Source: Candidatus Neomicrothrix sp. (GTDB lineage: Bacteria > Actinomycetota > Acidimicrobiia > Acidimicrobiales > Aldehydirespiratoraceae). Taken from it: DNA of 40,520 nucleotides. Where the stretch lies: contig JAFMKU010000015.1 in NCBI GenBank assembly GCA_017852795.1, positions 1-40,520 on the forward strand. Reading direction: 5' to 3'. The translations under genes were made by a program, and so were the position numbers. Below the pieces are notes generated by a model, which saw only the letters and a program-made list of their open reading frames with translations, was not told the DNA's origin and did no database searches. Shown piece after piece: positions 21,349-28,109 of the stretch (its first letter is position 1; every line of letters begins with the position of its first letter).

Positions 21349-23127
21349 CTACTTTGCTGCTGTGGATGGTGCCGTTTCGTCGTCAATCGGAAACCGCAGT
21401 TCGTGGGGATAGGGAAAGAAGTCGGGCCGTTCACCGTGTCCGTGGCGGTCTTTCATGTCCTGCCAGAACGCAACAGTGGTGATCTCCGGATGCACCTCGT
21501 CCATGACCTCGCCCACCACCCGCGGTGAACGCAGGTAGGTACGGAACTCTTCGGGGAATACGTCGTTGGGTTCGACCGGGAACCACGGCTGATCCAACAT
21601 TTCATCTTCGTAGTTGCTGCTGATCGGCATGGCTCGGAAGTTCACATCGGACAGCAACGACAGTTCGTCGTAGTCGTAGAACACCACCACCCCGTGGCGG
21701 CTGACCCCAAAGTTTTTGGGAAACAGGTCACCGGGAAAAATGTTGGCCGAAGCCAGGTCTTTGATGGCGTTGCCGTAATCAACCGCAGCCTCATAGGCCC
21801 GGTCGGGCCCCATTTCGCGCAAGAACAGGTCTAACGGATACAGGCGTCGTTCGGTGTAGACGTGGTGGAGGATCACCTCTTCGTCGGTCACCGTGACCAG
21901 CCGCTGACATTCGCTTTGCAGTTCCTCGAGCAGTTCATCGTCGAACCGGTCGCGGCGAAAGCTCAAATTTCGGAACTCTTGAGCATCGACGAGGCGGCCA
22001 ACCTTGTCGTGATCGAACACCAGTCGGTAGCGTCGTTGCACATCTTCCGGGGTGGTCCGTTTCGACGGTGGGAACCGGTCCTTGATGACCTTGAACACCA
22101 CGTCAAACGACGGCAGGGTAAACACCGCCATCACCATCCCCCGAGCACCCCGAGCTGCTTCGAAACGGGTGTTGGAATGTTCCATGTGGCGGTAAAGCGC
22201 CCGGAACAAGTTGGTCTTGCCGTGGGCGCTGTATCCGATAGAGGTGTACAGCTCGGCTACCGGTTTGACCGGAAGCAGACTCTTGAGAAACGCCACCACC
22301 GCGGCGGGCCGTCGGCACAGGACATGAAAATAGGAGCGGGTGTAGCCAAACAGCCGACTGGCGACCGATTCGGTCAACAACACGGCGTCGACTCGCACGC
22401 CGCCCCCGGCAGTGACCGCCACCGGCAAGATGACCGGGTTGACCCGGTTGAGTCGGCGTAACCGCCCCACCAGATACGCCCCTTTGTTTCGGTAAAACAC
22501 CGGCCGCAGAATGTCGATCGAATCAACCTCGCCGTCCCAGATCCCGTCGAGGAACTCCTGCACCACCCCCGTGACCCGTTGAGCGTCACGCTCAATGTTT
22601 TCGAACTGGCTGGCCAGCGGGCAATGTTCGAGGATCTGGCGAAACGTTTCAGCCAGCGACTCGTCGACCGGAAAGTTGCGGTATTCGCCGCGGGTGCCGT
22701 CATCGGCCGGTAACGCGGTTGGTCCGAGCCAGAGAAACTCCAACTCAATATCGAGACCCACAACCTCAAAGAGTCGACGGGTCACCGAGTTGTAGAACGT
22801 CTCGGCCAGTTCGAAATCCATGCGGTCACGGACCAGTTCGACGTACTGACGGCGAACCGCGATCCACATGAGGCGGGCGGCTTCGGCGTCTTCGTTGAGT
22901 TGCGGCCGGACCGCTTCCACCGTCTCCCACACCGCCTGCTTGTGGAGTTGAAGCCGTTCCGCGTTGTCTTCCTGGTTGTCATCCCACCGCCGGTTTAAGA
23001 ACCGCTCCGCGGCCCGGTGGGTTACGGCCAGAAACGCTTCGTGGAACGCTACGAAGCGATCGAACAGCAAGGTCGCGAGGTCAACGATCAGCGGGTCGGT
23101 CGACGAGGGAGAGGAGGTTTCAGACAT
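21349..23127 (-). CDS. aceK: Isocitrate dehydrogenase kinase/phosphatase
   Basis: AceK phosphorylates and dephosphorylates isocitrate dehydrogenase and so controls flux between the TCA cycle and the glyoxylate bypass. The 592-residue length is that of the family. The ATP-recognition block MVMAVFTLPSFDVVFKVIKD (331-350) is nearly identical to the family signature. The catalytic segment NIFPGDLFPKNFGVSRHG is followed by VVVFYDYDEL. Asp467, Asn472, Asp485 and Asp487 all sit exactly 10 residues after the E. coli positions 457, 462, 475 and 477, and Lys346 sits 10 after Lys336. The bifunctional centre thus looks intact. The quinone oxidoreductase gene follows after 6 nt. aceA, aceB and icd are not in the window. 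AceK is mainly known from Proteobacteria, so its presence here is notable. Confidence 0.96.
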   Translation of the reverse strand: MSETSSPSSTDPLIVDLATLLFDRFVAFHEAFLAVTHRAAERFLNRRWDDNQEDNAERLQLHKQAVWETVEAVRPQLNEDAEAARLMWIAVRRQYVELVRDRMDFELAETFYNSVTRRLFEVVGLDIELEFLWLGPTALPADDGTRGEYRNFPVDESLAETFRQILEHCPLASQFENIERDAQRVTGVVQEFLDGIWDGEVDSIDILRPVFYRNKGAYLVGRLRRLNRVNPVILPVAVTAGGGVRVDAVLLTESVASRLFGYTRSYFHVLCRRPAAVVAFLKSLLPVKPVAELYTSIGYSAHGKTNLFRALYRHMEHSNTRFEAARGARGMVMAVFTLPSFDVVFKVIKDRFPPSKRTTPEDVQRRYRLVFDHDKVGRLVDAQEFRNLSFRRDRFDDELLEELQSECQRLVTVTDEEVILHHVYTERRLYPLDLFLREMGPDRAYEAAVDYGNAIKDLASANIFPGDLFPKNFGVSRHGVVVFYDYDELSLLSDVNFRAMPISSNYEDEMLDQPWFPVEPNDVFPEEFRTYLRSPRVVGEVMDEVHPEITTVAFWQDMKDRHGHGERPDFFPYPHELRFPIDDETAPSTAAK

Positions 23128-23139
23128 GCGGCGAAGGTC

Positions 23140-23149
23140 ACCCTAGTCC
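23140..23149. promoter_or_regulatory. Divergent aceK / SnoaL-like promoter, -10 boxes sharing TA
   Basis: ACCCTAGTCC gives TAGGGT on the minus strand (12 nt before the aceK ATG) and TAGTCC on the plus strand (10 nt before GTG 23160). They share TA at 23144-23145. The plus-strand match is imperfect. Confidence 0.35.
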
Positions 23150-23159
23150 CCCGGCGTCG

Positions 23160-23600
23160 GTGGCAAACTCACCAACAGTGTCCAGCAACGAAGACGACGT
23201 TCGTCAGCTCAAAGAACTGGTGTCGCGTTACGCCGCGCTGGTCGATACTCGACAGTTCGACCAGTTGACGACCGTCTTTGACGGCGAAGGAGTGCTGGAC
23301 AGCGGGCGGGGTGTTCGCACCGGGATGGCCGAGATCGTCGAAGCGATGCAGGGCCTGCACCGGTACGAAACCACCGACCACCAGCTCATCGGCCACGAGT
23401 TCACGTTCGATCCGACCGATCCGACGCTGGCTCACGGTCAAGTGTTCTGCGACGCCCACCATGTCAGCAACGACAACGGGCAACGAAACGACCGAATCAT
23501 GTCGATCCGCTACGACGACCGGTACCGGCACACCAACCAAGGGTGGCGGATTGAACACCGCCAACTGAACCTGCTGGCCGAGCAGACCCGGCGGGTGTGA
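23160..23600 (+). CDS. SnoaL-like (NTF2-fold) protein
   Basis: The 146-residue protein has the SnoaL-4 / nuclear-transport-factor-2 pattern: a starting helix VRQLKELVSRYAALVDTRQFDQLTTVF, the GVRTGMAEIVEAMQ segment, and a curved sheet (HQLIGHEFTF, GQVFCDAHHV, GWRIEHRQLNLL). Family members include small hydratases, isomerases and non-catalytic subunits; Tyr/His/Asp residues that could act as base are present but no activity can be named. The start is GTG 23160, with GTG 23178 as alternative. It is one of three members of this fold in the window and is divergent from aceK. Confidence 0.8.
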   Translation: MANSPTVSSNEDDVRQLKELVSRYAALVDTRQFDQLTTVFDGEGVLDSGRGVRTGMAEIVEAMQGLHRYETTDHQLIGHEFTFDPTDPTLAHGQVFCDAHHVSNDNGQRNDRIMSIRYDDRYRHTNQGWRIEHRQLNLLAEQTRRV

Positions 23601-23606
23601 TGCCAG

Positions 23607-23897
23607 CTAGTCGCGGGACTGCTCGCCTGCCCGTTCGTGATGACGGATCACTTCCGCGATCACGAACCGGAGGAAGCTCTCGCTAAACGCCGGATCTAGG
23701 TCGGCGTCTTTGGCCAGACGACGCAATCGGTCAATCTGCACCTGTTCTCGTTCGGGATCGGCTGGAGGCAGCCCGGCCTCGGCCTTGTACCGCCCCACCG
23801 CTTCGGTGATCTTGAACCGTTCGGCCAGCAGCAGGATGATCGCTGCGTCGATGTTGTCGATGCTCGACCGGTAGGTCGCTAGCTGGTTATCGGACAC
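23607..23897 (-). CDS. Chorismate mutase, AroQ class
   Basis: The 96-residue all-helical protein matches the AroQ fold, which converts chorismate to prephenate for Phe and Tyr synthesis. The active-site residues line up with the E. coli P-protein domain, each one position earlier: Arg10, Arg27, Lys38, Asp47, Arg50 and Glu51. It is a free-standing monofunctional enzyme without a dehydratase or DAHP-synthase domain. The start is GTG 23897 with GGAAGGGG 5 nt upstream as ribosome-binding site. It converges on the SnoaL-like gene (6-nt gap) and no other aromatic amino acid gene is in the window. Confidence 0.9.
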   Translation of the reverse strand: MSDNQLATYRSSIDNIDAAIILLLAERFKITEAVGRYKAEAGLPPADPEREQVQIDRLRRLAKDADLDPAFSESFLRFVIAEVIRHHERAGEQSRD

Positions 23898-23920
23898 CGT
23901 CGCCCCTTCCCGTGAACACC

Positions 23921-23951
23921 ACGACCGACCATCCCGAAGGTGGTCGGTCGT
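23921..23951 (-). terminator. Hairpin just downstream of tRNA-Val(GAC)
   Basis: ACGACCGACCA and TGGTCGGTCGT form a perfect 11-bp stem with a 9-nt loop, starting 6 nt after the tRNA 3' end. There is no U-tract, so it is either a U-less terminator or a processing/stability element. Confidence 0.6.
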
Positions 23952-23956
23952 TGGAG

Positions 23957-24030
23957 TGGGCCGTACAAGAGTCGAACTTGTGACCTCCTGCGTGTCGAGC
24001 AGGCGCTCTAACCAACTGAGCTAACGGCCC
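23957..24030 (-). tRNA. tRNA-Val (anticodon GAC)
   Basis: The acceptor GGGCCGT/ACGGCCC and D-arm are nearly the same as in tRNA-Val(CAC) at 1497. The anticodon stem CCTGC/GCAGG encloses TCGACAC, giving anticodon GAC. Position 33, almost always U, is C here. The discriminator is A and no CCA is encoded. The T-loop reads TTCGACT. Confidence 0.95.
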
Positions 24031-24065
24031 GTGGAACCTCAGTAACGCTTCGGTGGGGACGGTTC

Positions 24066-24087
24066 ATTTCCCAACCGAATGGGAAAT
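24066..24087. other. Hairpin between tRNA-Cys and tRNA-Val(GAC)
   Basis: ATTTCCCA and TGGGAAAT pair perfectly (8 bp) around a 6-nt loop. It lies in the leader side of tRNA-Val and beyond the tRNA-Cys hairpin. Its role is unknown. Confidence 0.4.
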
Positions 24088-24125
24088 CTATCAGGCCGTC
24101 TCGCAGACCGGACGCCCGAGACGCG

Positions 24126-24156
24126 GTTCAGGCCCGTCCAACGGACGGGCCTGAAC
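24126..24156 (-). terminator. Hairpin downstream of tRNA-Cys
   Basis: GTTCAGGCCCGTCC and GGACGGGCCTGAAC form a perfect 14-bp stem with a 3-nt loop, beginning 10 nt after the tRNA-Cys 3' end. No U-tract follows; it is a strong but U-less terminator candidate. Confidence 0.65.
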
Positions 24157-24166
24157 TCAGCTAACG

Positions 24167-24241
24167 AGCGCCGGGCGGGATTTGAACCCGCGGCTTTACG
24201 GCTTTGCAGGCCGTTCCCTTGGTCCGCTCGGGCACCGACGC
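24167..24241 (-). tRNA. tRNA-Cys (anticodon GCA)
   Basis: Acceptor GCGTCGG pairs with CCGGCGC (one U-G pair). Anticodon stem ACGGC/GCCGT encloses CTGCAAA, anticodon GCA. The discriminator is U73, the cysteine identity base. CCA is not encoded. The T-arm is GCGGG-TTCAAAT-CCCGC. Confidence 0.95.
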
Positions 24242-24252
24242 CGGTGCGCAGA

Positions 24253-24258
24253 ATGGTA
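24253..24258 (-). promoter_or_regulatory. -10 hexamer TACCAT of tRNA-Cys
   Basis: TACCAT on the minus strand ends 11 nt before the mature 5' end of tRNA-Cys. The -35 region would fall near the stop codon of the small gene upstream. Confidence 0.4.
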
Positions 24259-24272
24259 TCGGCCGGACCGAA

Positions 24273-24482
24273 CTATTCCAGCGGTGAACGGTTGGGTTCT
24301 GGATCCAGCAACGCCTGCAACCCGGTCTCTAGTCGCCGCAGCCGGGTCGTAACGTCCCGCAGGCGGGCCATCACGAACAATGCCTCCTCCCGTTTCAGCG
24401 CGTCGGAGCCGGCTGGCAGCATGGCTAACGACCGACGAAGTTGCTCGATTTCATGATCACCAGAGTCGGAATGGATTCGCAC
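24273..24482 (-). CDS. Small helical protein, 69 residues, unknown function, next to a LexA-like box
   Basis: The protein begins VRIHSDSGDHEIEQLRRSL and continues with long charged amphipathic helices (ALKREEALFVMARLRDVTTRLRRLETGLQALL), likely a coiled coil or helical hairpin. It has no signal peptide and no membrane segment. I chose GTG 24482 because TACAGT lies exactly 6 nt upstream, the same leaderless layout as at clearly real genes here, and because upstream extension runs into the divergent SDR gene. A 14-bp match to the actinobacterial SOS box lies directly upstream of its -10, so DNA-damage control is possible. No family is recognised. tRNA-Cys follows downstream on the same strand. 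Confidence 0.65.
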   Translation of the reverse strand: MRIHSDSGDHEIEQLRRSLAMLPAGSDALKREEALFVMARLRDVTTRLRRLETGLQALLDPEPNRSPLE

Positions 24483-24488
24483 CGGCGC

Positions 24489-24494
24489 ACTGTA
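24489..24494 (-). promoter_or_regulatory. -10 hexamer TACAGT of the 69-residue protein gene
   Basis: TACAGT on the minus strand is followed by 6 nt and GTG 24482. The LexA-like box begins 2 nt upstream of it. Confidence 0.5.
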
Positions 24495-24495
24495 T

Positions 24496-24509
24496 CGAAC
24501 ATACGTTCG
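24496..24509. promoter_or_regulatory. Candidate LexA (SOS) box
   Basis: CGAACATACGTTCG fits the Gram-positive/mycobacterial SOS box CGAAC-RNRY-GTTCG at every position. It lies between the -10 and -35 regions of the small minus-strand gene and overlaps a possible plus-strand -10 (TACGTT, 24502-24507) for the SDR, so LexA bound here could repress both directions. Confidence 0.55.
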
Positions 24510-24554
24510 CTTTGTCAGATCGAAATTTTCGTGGTTCTGCGCGACGATGATGCC

Positions 24555-25388
24555 ATGACGATCGAACTCTCCTTGCAAGGCCGCACCGCACTCGTGGTTG
24601 GAGGAGGGGGAGGCGGGATCGGCTCCGCGGTCTGTCACCGGCTCGCTGACGCTGGGGCGGACATTGTGGCGCTGAGCGCCCGACCTGAAGACCTCGATGC
24701 CACCGCCGCTGAAGTTGCCAAGCGGGGCCGCCGCGCCGTGACCCGAGTTGTCGACGTCACCGACCTCGACGGTTTGCGGACCACGATCGAGGACGGGATC
24801 GAAGCAGCGGGGAACGTGGATTTGGTGGTCAACGTGGTCGGTGGGGCCACCCCCGAACACTGGCATCGGCTCGCCGAGTACTCGATCGATTCGCTCGACC
24901 ACCTGCTGACCACCAACCTTCGCTACGCCCTGGTCAGCTGCCAGACCGTGGCGCAACGACTGATCGCCGACGGTCAGCGGGGCGCAATGGTGAACATTTC
25001 TTCGATCGCTTCTCGAGGTCAGCCGCTGTTGTCGGGATACGGGGCCGCCAAGGCCGGCCTCGACTCGCTCACCCGCTCAATGGCTATGGAGTGGGGGCGA
25101 CACAACATTCGGGTGAACTCGGTAGCACCGGGCACGATCAACACTCCTCGTTCCGGTCGCTCCGCCGACGACCCGCACGATCCGCTGGCCAACGCCATCA
25201 CCTTGGGTCGACGCGGCACCCCTGAGGACATCGCCAACAGCTGCGTGTTTTTGCTGTCCGACCTCGCTGACTACATCACCGGCCAGACCATCGATGTTGA
25301 CGGTGGCCCGAGCCGTGGCGCCCTCGACGACCACGACCTGCCGATCTTCGTCACCAACCCGGCGATCCGACAACGTTTCGAACGCTAA
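24555..25388 (+). CDS. Short-chain dehydrogenase/reductase
   Basis: The 277-residue classical SDR shows a Gly-rich cofactor motif (ALVVGGGGGGIGSAV), an NVVGG segment in place of NAG, the catalytic Ser in NISSIASRG and the YxxxK pair in YGAAK, then RVNSVAPGTINTPRS and ITGQTIDVDGG. The glycine motif has six consecutive Gly. It probably oxidises or reduces an alcohol/ketone with NAD(P). The start at 24555 is set by the conserved N terminus. The C-terminal tail after DVDGG (~25 residues, FVTNPAIRQRF) is longer than in most SDRs. It converges on the MBL-fold gene; substrate unknown. Confidence 0.92.
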   Translation: MTIELSLQGRTALVVGGGGGGIGSAVCHRLADAGADIVALSARPEDLDATAAEVAKRGRRAVTRVVDVTDLDGLRTTIEDGIEAAGNVDLVVNVVGGATPEHWHRLAEYSIDSLDHLLTTNLRYALVSCQTVAQRLIADGQRGAMVNISSIASRGQPLLSGYGAAKAGLDSLTRSMAMEWGRHNIRVNSVAPGTINTPRSGRSADDPHDPLANAITLGRRGTPEDIANSCVFLLSDLADYITGQTIDVDGGPSRGALDDHDLPIFVTNPAIRQRFER

Positions 25389-25407
25389 GCCGGCCCAGGC
25401 CCGGCCC

Positions 25408-26313
25408 TCAGCAGGCCCGAAGCAGCCCGTCGCCGAGTTCTTCGATCTCACCTCGGTCCAGCATTCGTTCGACATGAAGTTCGGCCGTTCGGGCCTCCAC
25501 CCGGTCGGCGATCTCCAACTCGACGTGGGGCCGGTACACAAAGCGATGCGCCACCATCTCCTGAAGCGTGTGTGGTTCCTGAAGAAACTCCAGCATGGCA
25601 GTGTGCCGACGAGGAATCACCGAGGCGAACGCATCCAGCAGTTCCCGAAACCGGTCTCGACCTTCGATGATGCCTTTGTGGTGGAAGGTCACGTAGAACC
25701 GTGCGTCCTCGTCCCGAACCAGTTCCAGGCTGGCTTCGAACTGGTCGAGGCTACTGAACACATCTCCGTAGTAAGGGCCGAACCCGGTCAGGTCGATGTC
25801 GGAAAGAAAAAACACCCCGTCGGAGATCCGAAACCCGCAATGCCCTTGGGTGTGCCCTGGAAGGTGCACGGCTTCGATCTCAACCCCTCCGAGGTCCCAC
25901 ACGTGCCCGTCGGCGAACCCGTTGGCGTCGGGCCGCGGACAGTAATGAAACTCCTCGAGGTACAGCGAAGTCAACGCCGGACTGCTCTGCTGGGTATGAC
26001 CAGTGAGCGCCAGCAGCCCATCCACGCTTTGGGTGACGGGAAGGTCGAGTTCATGAATATGTATCCGGGCATCGGGAAACAGCCCATTTCCGGCAATGTG
26101 ATCCTCGTGGCCGTGACTGTTGATCACTGCGTCGACGGGAAGCCCCACCCCGCCCTTGTCGACCACCGTGACCGACGGGTCAATAACCACCGTTTCACCC
26201 GCACCCTGCACCACCACCGTGTTGCCCGACGGGTAGGCGCCGTTGTCGGAGGTGGAAAGGACCTGGACTTGATCGGAAAGCCGAATCGCCAGATCTGCCC
26301 AATCAACGCTCAT
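25408..26313 (-). CDS. MBL-fold metallo-hydrolase
   Basis: The 301-residue protein has the metallo-beta-lactamase fold: the metal motif HGHEDH (His67, His69, Asp71, His72), a second-shell LPGHTQGHCGF with the next His, and SDIDLTGFG providing the bridging Asp. A helical C-terminal region (TLQEMVAHRFVYRPHVELEI) is of the kind seen in many MBL hydrolases of the glyoxalase II/lactonase branch. A thioester, lactone or ester substrate is likely but cannot be specified. I prefer ATG 26313 over ATG 26319 because TAGGGT lies 8 nt before 26313 and only 2 nt before 26319. Confidence 0.9.
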   Translation of the reverse strand: MSVDWADLAIRLSDQVQVLSTSDNGAYPSGNTVVVQGAGETVVIDPSVTVVDKGGVGLPVDAVINSHGHEDHIAGNGLFPDARIHIHELDLPVTQSVDGLLALTGHTQQSSPALTSLYLEEFHYCPRPDANGFADGHVWDLGGVEIEAVHLPGHTQGHCGFRISDGVFFLSDIDLTGFGPYYGDVFSSLDQFEASLELVRDEDARFYVTFHHKGIIEGRDRFRELLDAFASVIPRRHTAMLEFLQEPHTLQEMVAHRFVYRPHVELEIADRVEARTAELHVERMLDRGEIEELGDGLLRAC

Positions 26314-26321
26314 AGCCATTG

Positions 26322-26327
26322 ACCCTA
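26322..26327 (-). promoter_or_regulatory. -10 hexamer TAGGGT of the MBL-fold gene
   Basis: TAGGGT on the minus strand precedes ATG 26313 by 8 nt. It helps decide between two in-frame ATGs two codons apart. Confidence 0.45.
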
Positions 26328-26382
26328 GCCGCGTCGACCTCAGGGACCCGTCGAAGCCGATCTCGCTGATCAGGTAAACGAA

Positions 26383-26422
26383 GAAACCCCAGGTCGGAGG
26401 TGGTCCTCCGGCCTGGGGTTTC
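26383..26422 (-). terminator. Intrinsic terminator of tRNA-Gly
   Basis: On the minus strand an 18-bp stem (GAAACCCCAGG and CGGAGG arms, one G-U pair) with a 4-nt loop begins 3 nt after the encoded CCA and is followed by a T-rich tail (TTCGTTT). This is the clearest intrinsic terminator in the window. Confidence 0.8.
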
Positions 26423-26428
26423 GTGTGG

Positions 26429-26501
26429 AGCGGACGACCGGGTTCGAACCGGCGACCTCAACCTTGGCAAGGTTGCGCTCTACCAACTGAGCTACGTCCG
26501 C
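26429..26501 (-). tRNA. tRNA-Gly (anticodon GCC)
   Basis: Acceptor GCGGACG/CGTCCGC, anticodon stem CAACC/GGTTG with loop TTGCCAA (anticodon GCC), T-arm with GGTTCGAACC, discriminator U73. CCA is encoded at 26426-26428. Body length 73 nt. Confidence 0.96.
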
Positions 26502-26512
26502 AACGTCGGGTA

Positions 26513-26518
26513 ACTGTA
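26513..26518 (-). promoter_or_regulatory. -10 hexamer TACAGT of tRNA-Gly
   Basis: TACAGT on the minus strand ends 11 nt before the mature tRNA 5' end. A good -35 is not seen. Confidence 0.45.
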
Positions 26519-26541
26519 GCGACTCGATGGGTGAACTTGCA

Positions 26542-26553
26542 CCCCGGCCGGGG
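26542..26553. other. GC-rich palindrome downstream of the 74-residue protein gene
   Basis: CCCCGGCCGGGG is a perfect 12-bp palindrome, extended by TTGC/CAA with one bulge. It lies in the gap between the small gene and tRNA-Gly and could end the metX-fpg transcript, but lacks a U-tract and a loop of normal size. Confidence 0.3.
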
Positions 26554-26589
26554 CAATTGGCCGTTCGCTTCCTTTGTCAGATCAACCCG

Positions 26590-26814
26590 TTACGCCGGGT
26601 TGGCACGAAGGTCCACCCGCAAGGTCAGGATGCCATCGACCAATTCGGCGTCGGCATCTCCGACCATGGCGAAATCCTGATAGTCGAGTTGGGCCTGGCG
26701 AACGAACTGCGCTCGTTCGTCGCCCCCTACCGGGGGAAGATTCCGACGTTTCACCGATTCGGCTCGTTCGCGGAATCGGACCAGCATCTCGTCTACATCA
26801 AAGCCGTCAGACAT
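26590..26814 (-). CDS. Small conserved-looking protein, 74 residues, unknown function
   Basis: The sequence starts MSDGFDVDEMLVRFRERAESVKRRNLPPVGGDERAQF and ends DGILTLRVDLRANPA: an acidic/basic amphipathic helix, a Pro-Pro turn, a second helix and two short strands. It is soluble, without Cys or signal peptide. The gene starts 9 nt after the stop of the two-helix membrane protein and is probably the last gene of the metX-fpg-membrane protein run. I do not recognise the family. Support rests on its position, compact operon spacing and balanced composition. Confidence 0.6.
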   Translation of the reverse strand: MSDGFDVDEMLVRFRERAESVKRRNLPPVGGDERAQFVRQAQLDYQDFAMVGDADAELVDGILTLRVDLRANPA

Positions 26815-26823
26815 CGGGCCAGC

Positions 26824-27249
26824 CTAGCCGTTCTCCGAAACCGGCGACCCGGGGTCACGGTCGTCGTCGGCTCGATCCGCGTCTGAATCGAGGGCTCCGT
26901 CCACCGGTTCGTCGCTCACCTCGTTTTCAGCTTCATCAGCCCTTTCAGCCTCATCAGCCTTATCAGGCTCATCAGCTACTTGGGCCGCCAGTCGTACCCG
27001 ACGGCGAGGGCTGGTATGCCAGACAAAGCCCACCAACAGCACGGCAAGCAGCCCCGCGATCGCGAATAGTTGGTAGCGGATCGTCTGGACCTCCGACGAA
27101 GAGTTGACTGACTCTTGAGCCAACCCGTGGACGCTGGCTCCTGACGGAGACGCCATCACGATGCCGACCAGCGCCACCACGACCAAACCACCTTGAACGA
27201 TCCGAACCACCGGTCGAACGGTCTGCTGTTGATCACTGAGCACCCTCAT
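26824..27249 (-). CDS. Small two-helix membrane protein with acidic tail
   Basis: The 141-residue protein has two hydrophobic helices (about 15-33 and 59-77) linked by a ~25-residue Ser-rich loop, then a basic stop-transfer segment (PRRRVRLAA) and a strongly acidic tail rich in Asp, Glu and Ala (91-141) with DEAE-like repeats. By the positive-inside rule both ends face the cytoplasm. ATG 27249 is chosen for its GGGAGGTG ribosome-binding site directly upstream; the longer frame to 27387 overlaps fpg. It follows fpg by 56 nt. No family recognised. Confidence 0.7.
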   Translation of the reverse strand: MRVLSDQQQTVRPVVRIVQGGLVVVALVGIVMASPSGASVHGLAQESVNSSSEVQTIRYQLFAIAGLLAVLLVGFVWHTSPRRRVRLAAQVADEPDKADEAERADEAENEVSDEPVDGALDSDADRADDDRDPGSPVSENG

Positions 27250-27305
27250 CACCTCCCGACCGTAGCCCACCACCGAACGCAACCTAACCGCAGAGCGCAA
27301 ACGGT

Positions 27306-28085
27306 TCACCGTTGATGTTCGGGACACCAGTAGCTCGTGCGTCCCCCGACCGTGTCTCGTCGAAGCTCCGCCCCGTCGCTGGGGCATCGTCCTCCGACGA
27401 ACCGTTCGACCTGAAGATCTCCGGTGTGGCTCCCACCCCGCCGCCCCAAGGTGGATAGCGAACGACGCATGGCCCGATAGAGCACGCTCAGCTCGTCGTC
27501 AGACAGCGAGTTGGCGGGTCGCTGCGGGGCGAGCCCCGCCCGATACAAGATGTCGTCAACCAGCAGGTTTCCCAGACCCGCGACTTGCGCTTGGTCCAAC
27601 AGTCGGGCCTTGATCGGTGACGGAGACCGGCTCAGCACGTGAGCAAACTCCGGTTTGGTAACGACCAACGCGTCGGGACCCAACCGGGATTCGTCAGGGT
27701 CGAGTTCCACCCCTCCGAGCCGGCGAGGGTCGCGGATCATCATCGAACCCCCACCTCGGAACGACAAGCCAAACCGGTCCCAGGCCGGATCGTTGCGGTC
27801 ACTGGAATACTCCAGAGCTTCAATCGGGGCCTTTTCATCCACGAGTATCCGGCCGGTCATCCCGAAGCGAAGACCCAGCACCGGTCCGTCGGTGTCGAGC
27901 AGCATCAGCTTGCCGATCCGGCGGGTGGCTTCGATCCGAACTCCCACCAGCACGTCGCGAAGTTGCTCTACCGTGGTGCCCCCTTTGGCGTACCACGGGT
28001 CGGGGGCGTGAACGGTCGAAACCCGACGCCCTACCAGCGGTTCTGCCGCTTGGCGATACGACTCAATTTCGAGCATTTCCGGCAA
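27306..28085 (-). CDS. Fpg/Nei family DNA glycosylase with altered zinc finger
   Basis: Fpg/Nei enzymes excise oxidised bases and cut the abasic site, using the N-terminal Pro as nucleophile. Starting at TTG 28085 gives MPEMLEIE, equivalent to the family MPELPEVE with Pro2 and Glu3; starting at the later ATG would remove both, so the rare TTG start is well supported. GGAAGG lies 8 nt upstream. Lys59 (RRIGK) and the H2TH region (QVAGLGNLLVDDILYRAGLAP) are present. The C-terminal finger reads CPSD...YWCPEH: two of the four cysteines are replaced by Asp and His, while the DNA-binding Arg is kept. metX lies upstream with a 24-nt gap. Fpg versus Nei specificity is undecided. Confidence 0.9.
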   Translation of the reverse strand: MPEMLEIESYRQAAEPLVGRRVSTVHAPDPWYAKGGTTVEQLRDVLVGVRIEATRRIGKLMLLDTDGPVLGLRFGMTGRILVDEKAPIEALEYSSDRNDPAWDRFGLSFRGGGSMMIRDPRRLGGVELDPDESRLGPDALVVTKPEFAHVLSRSPSPIKARLLDQAQVAGLGNLLVDDILYRAGLAPQRPANSLSDDELSVLYRAMRRSLSTLGRRGGSHTGDLQVERFVGGRCPSDGAELRRDTVGGRTSYWCPEHQR

Positions 28086-28109
28086 CGCAACCGCCTTCCC
28101 GGGACCAAA

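Noticed and set aside
25294-26322. 342-codon plus-strand open frame opposite the MBL-fold gene
   Set aside because: The minus strand encodes a complete HxHxDH hydrolase; the opposite frame has no recognisable family.
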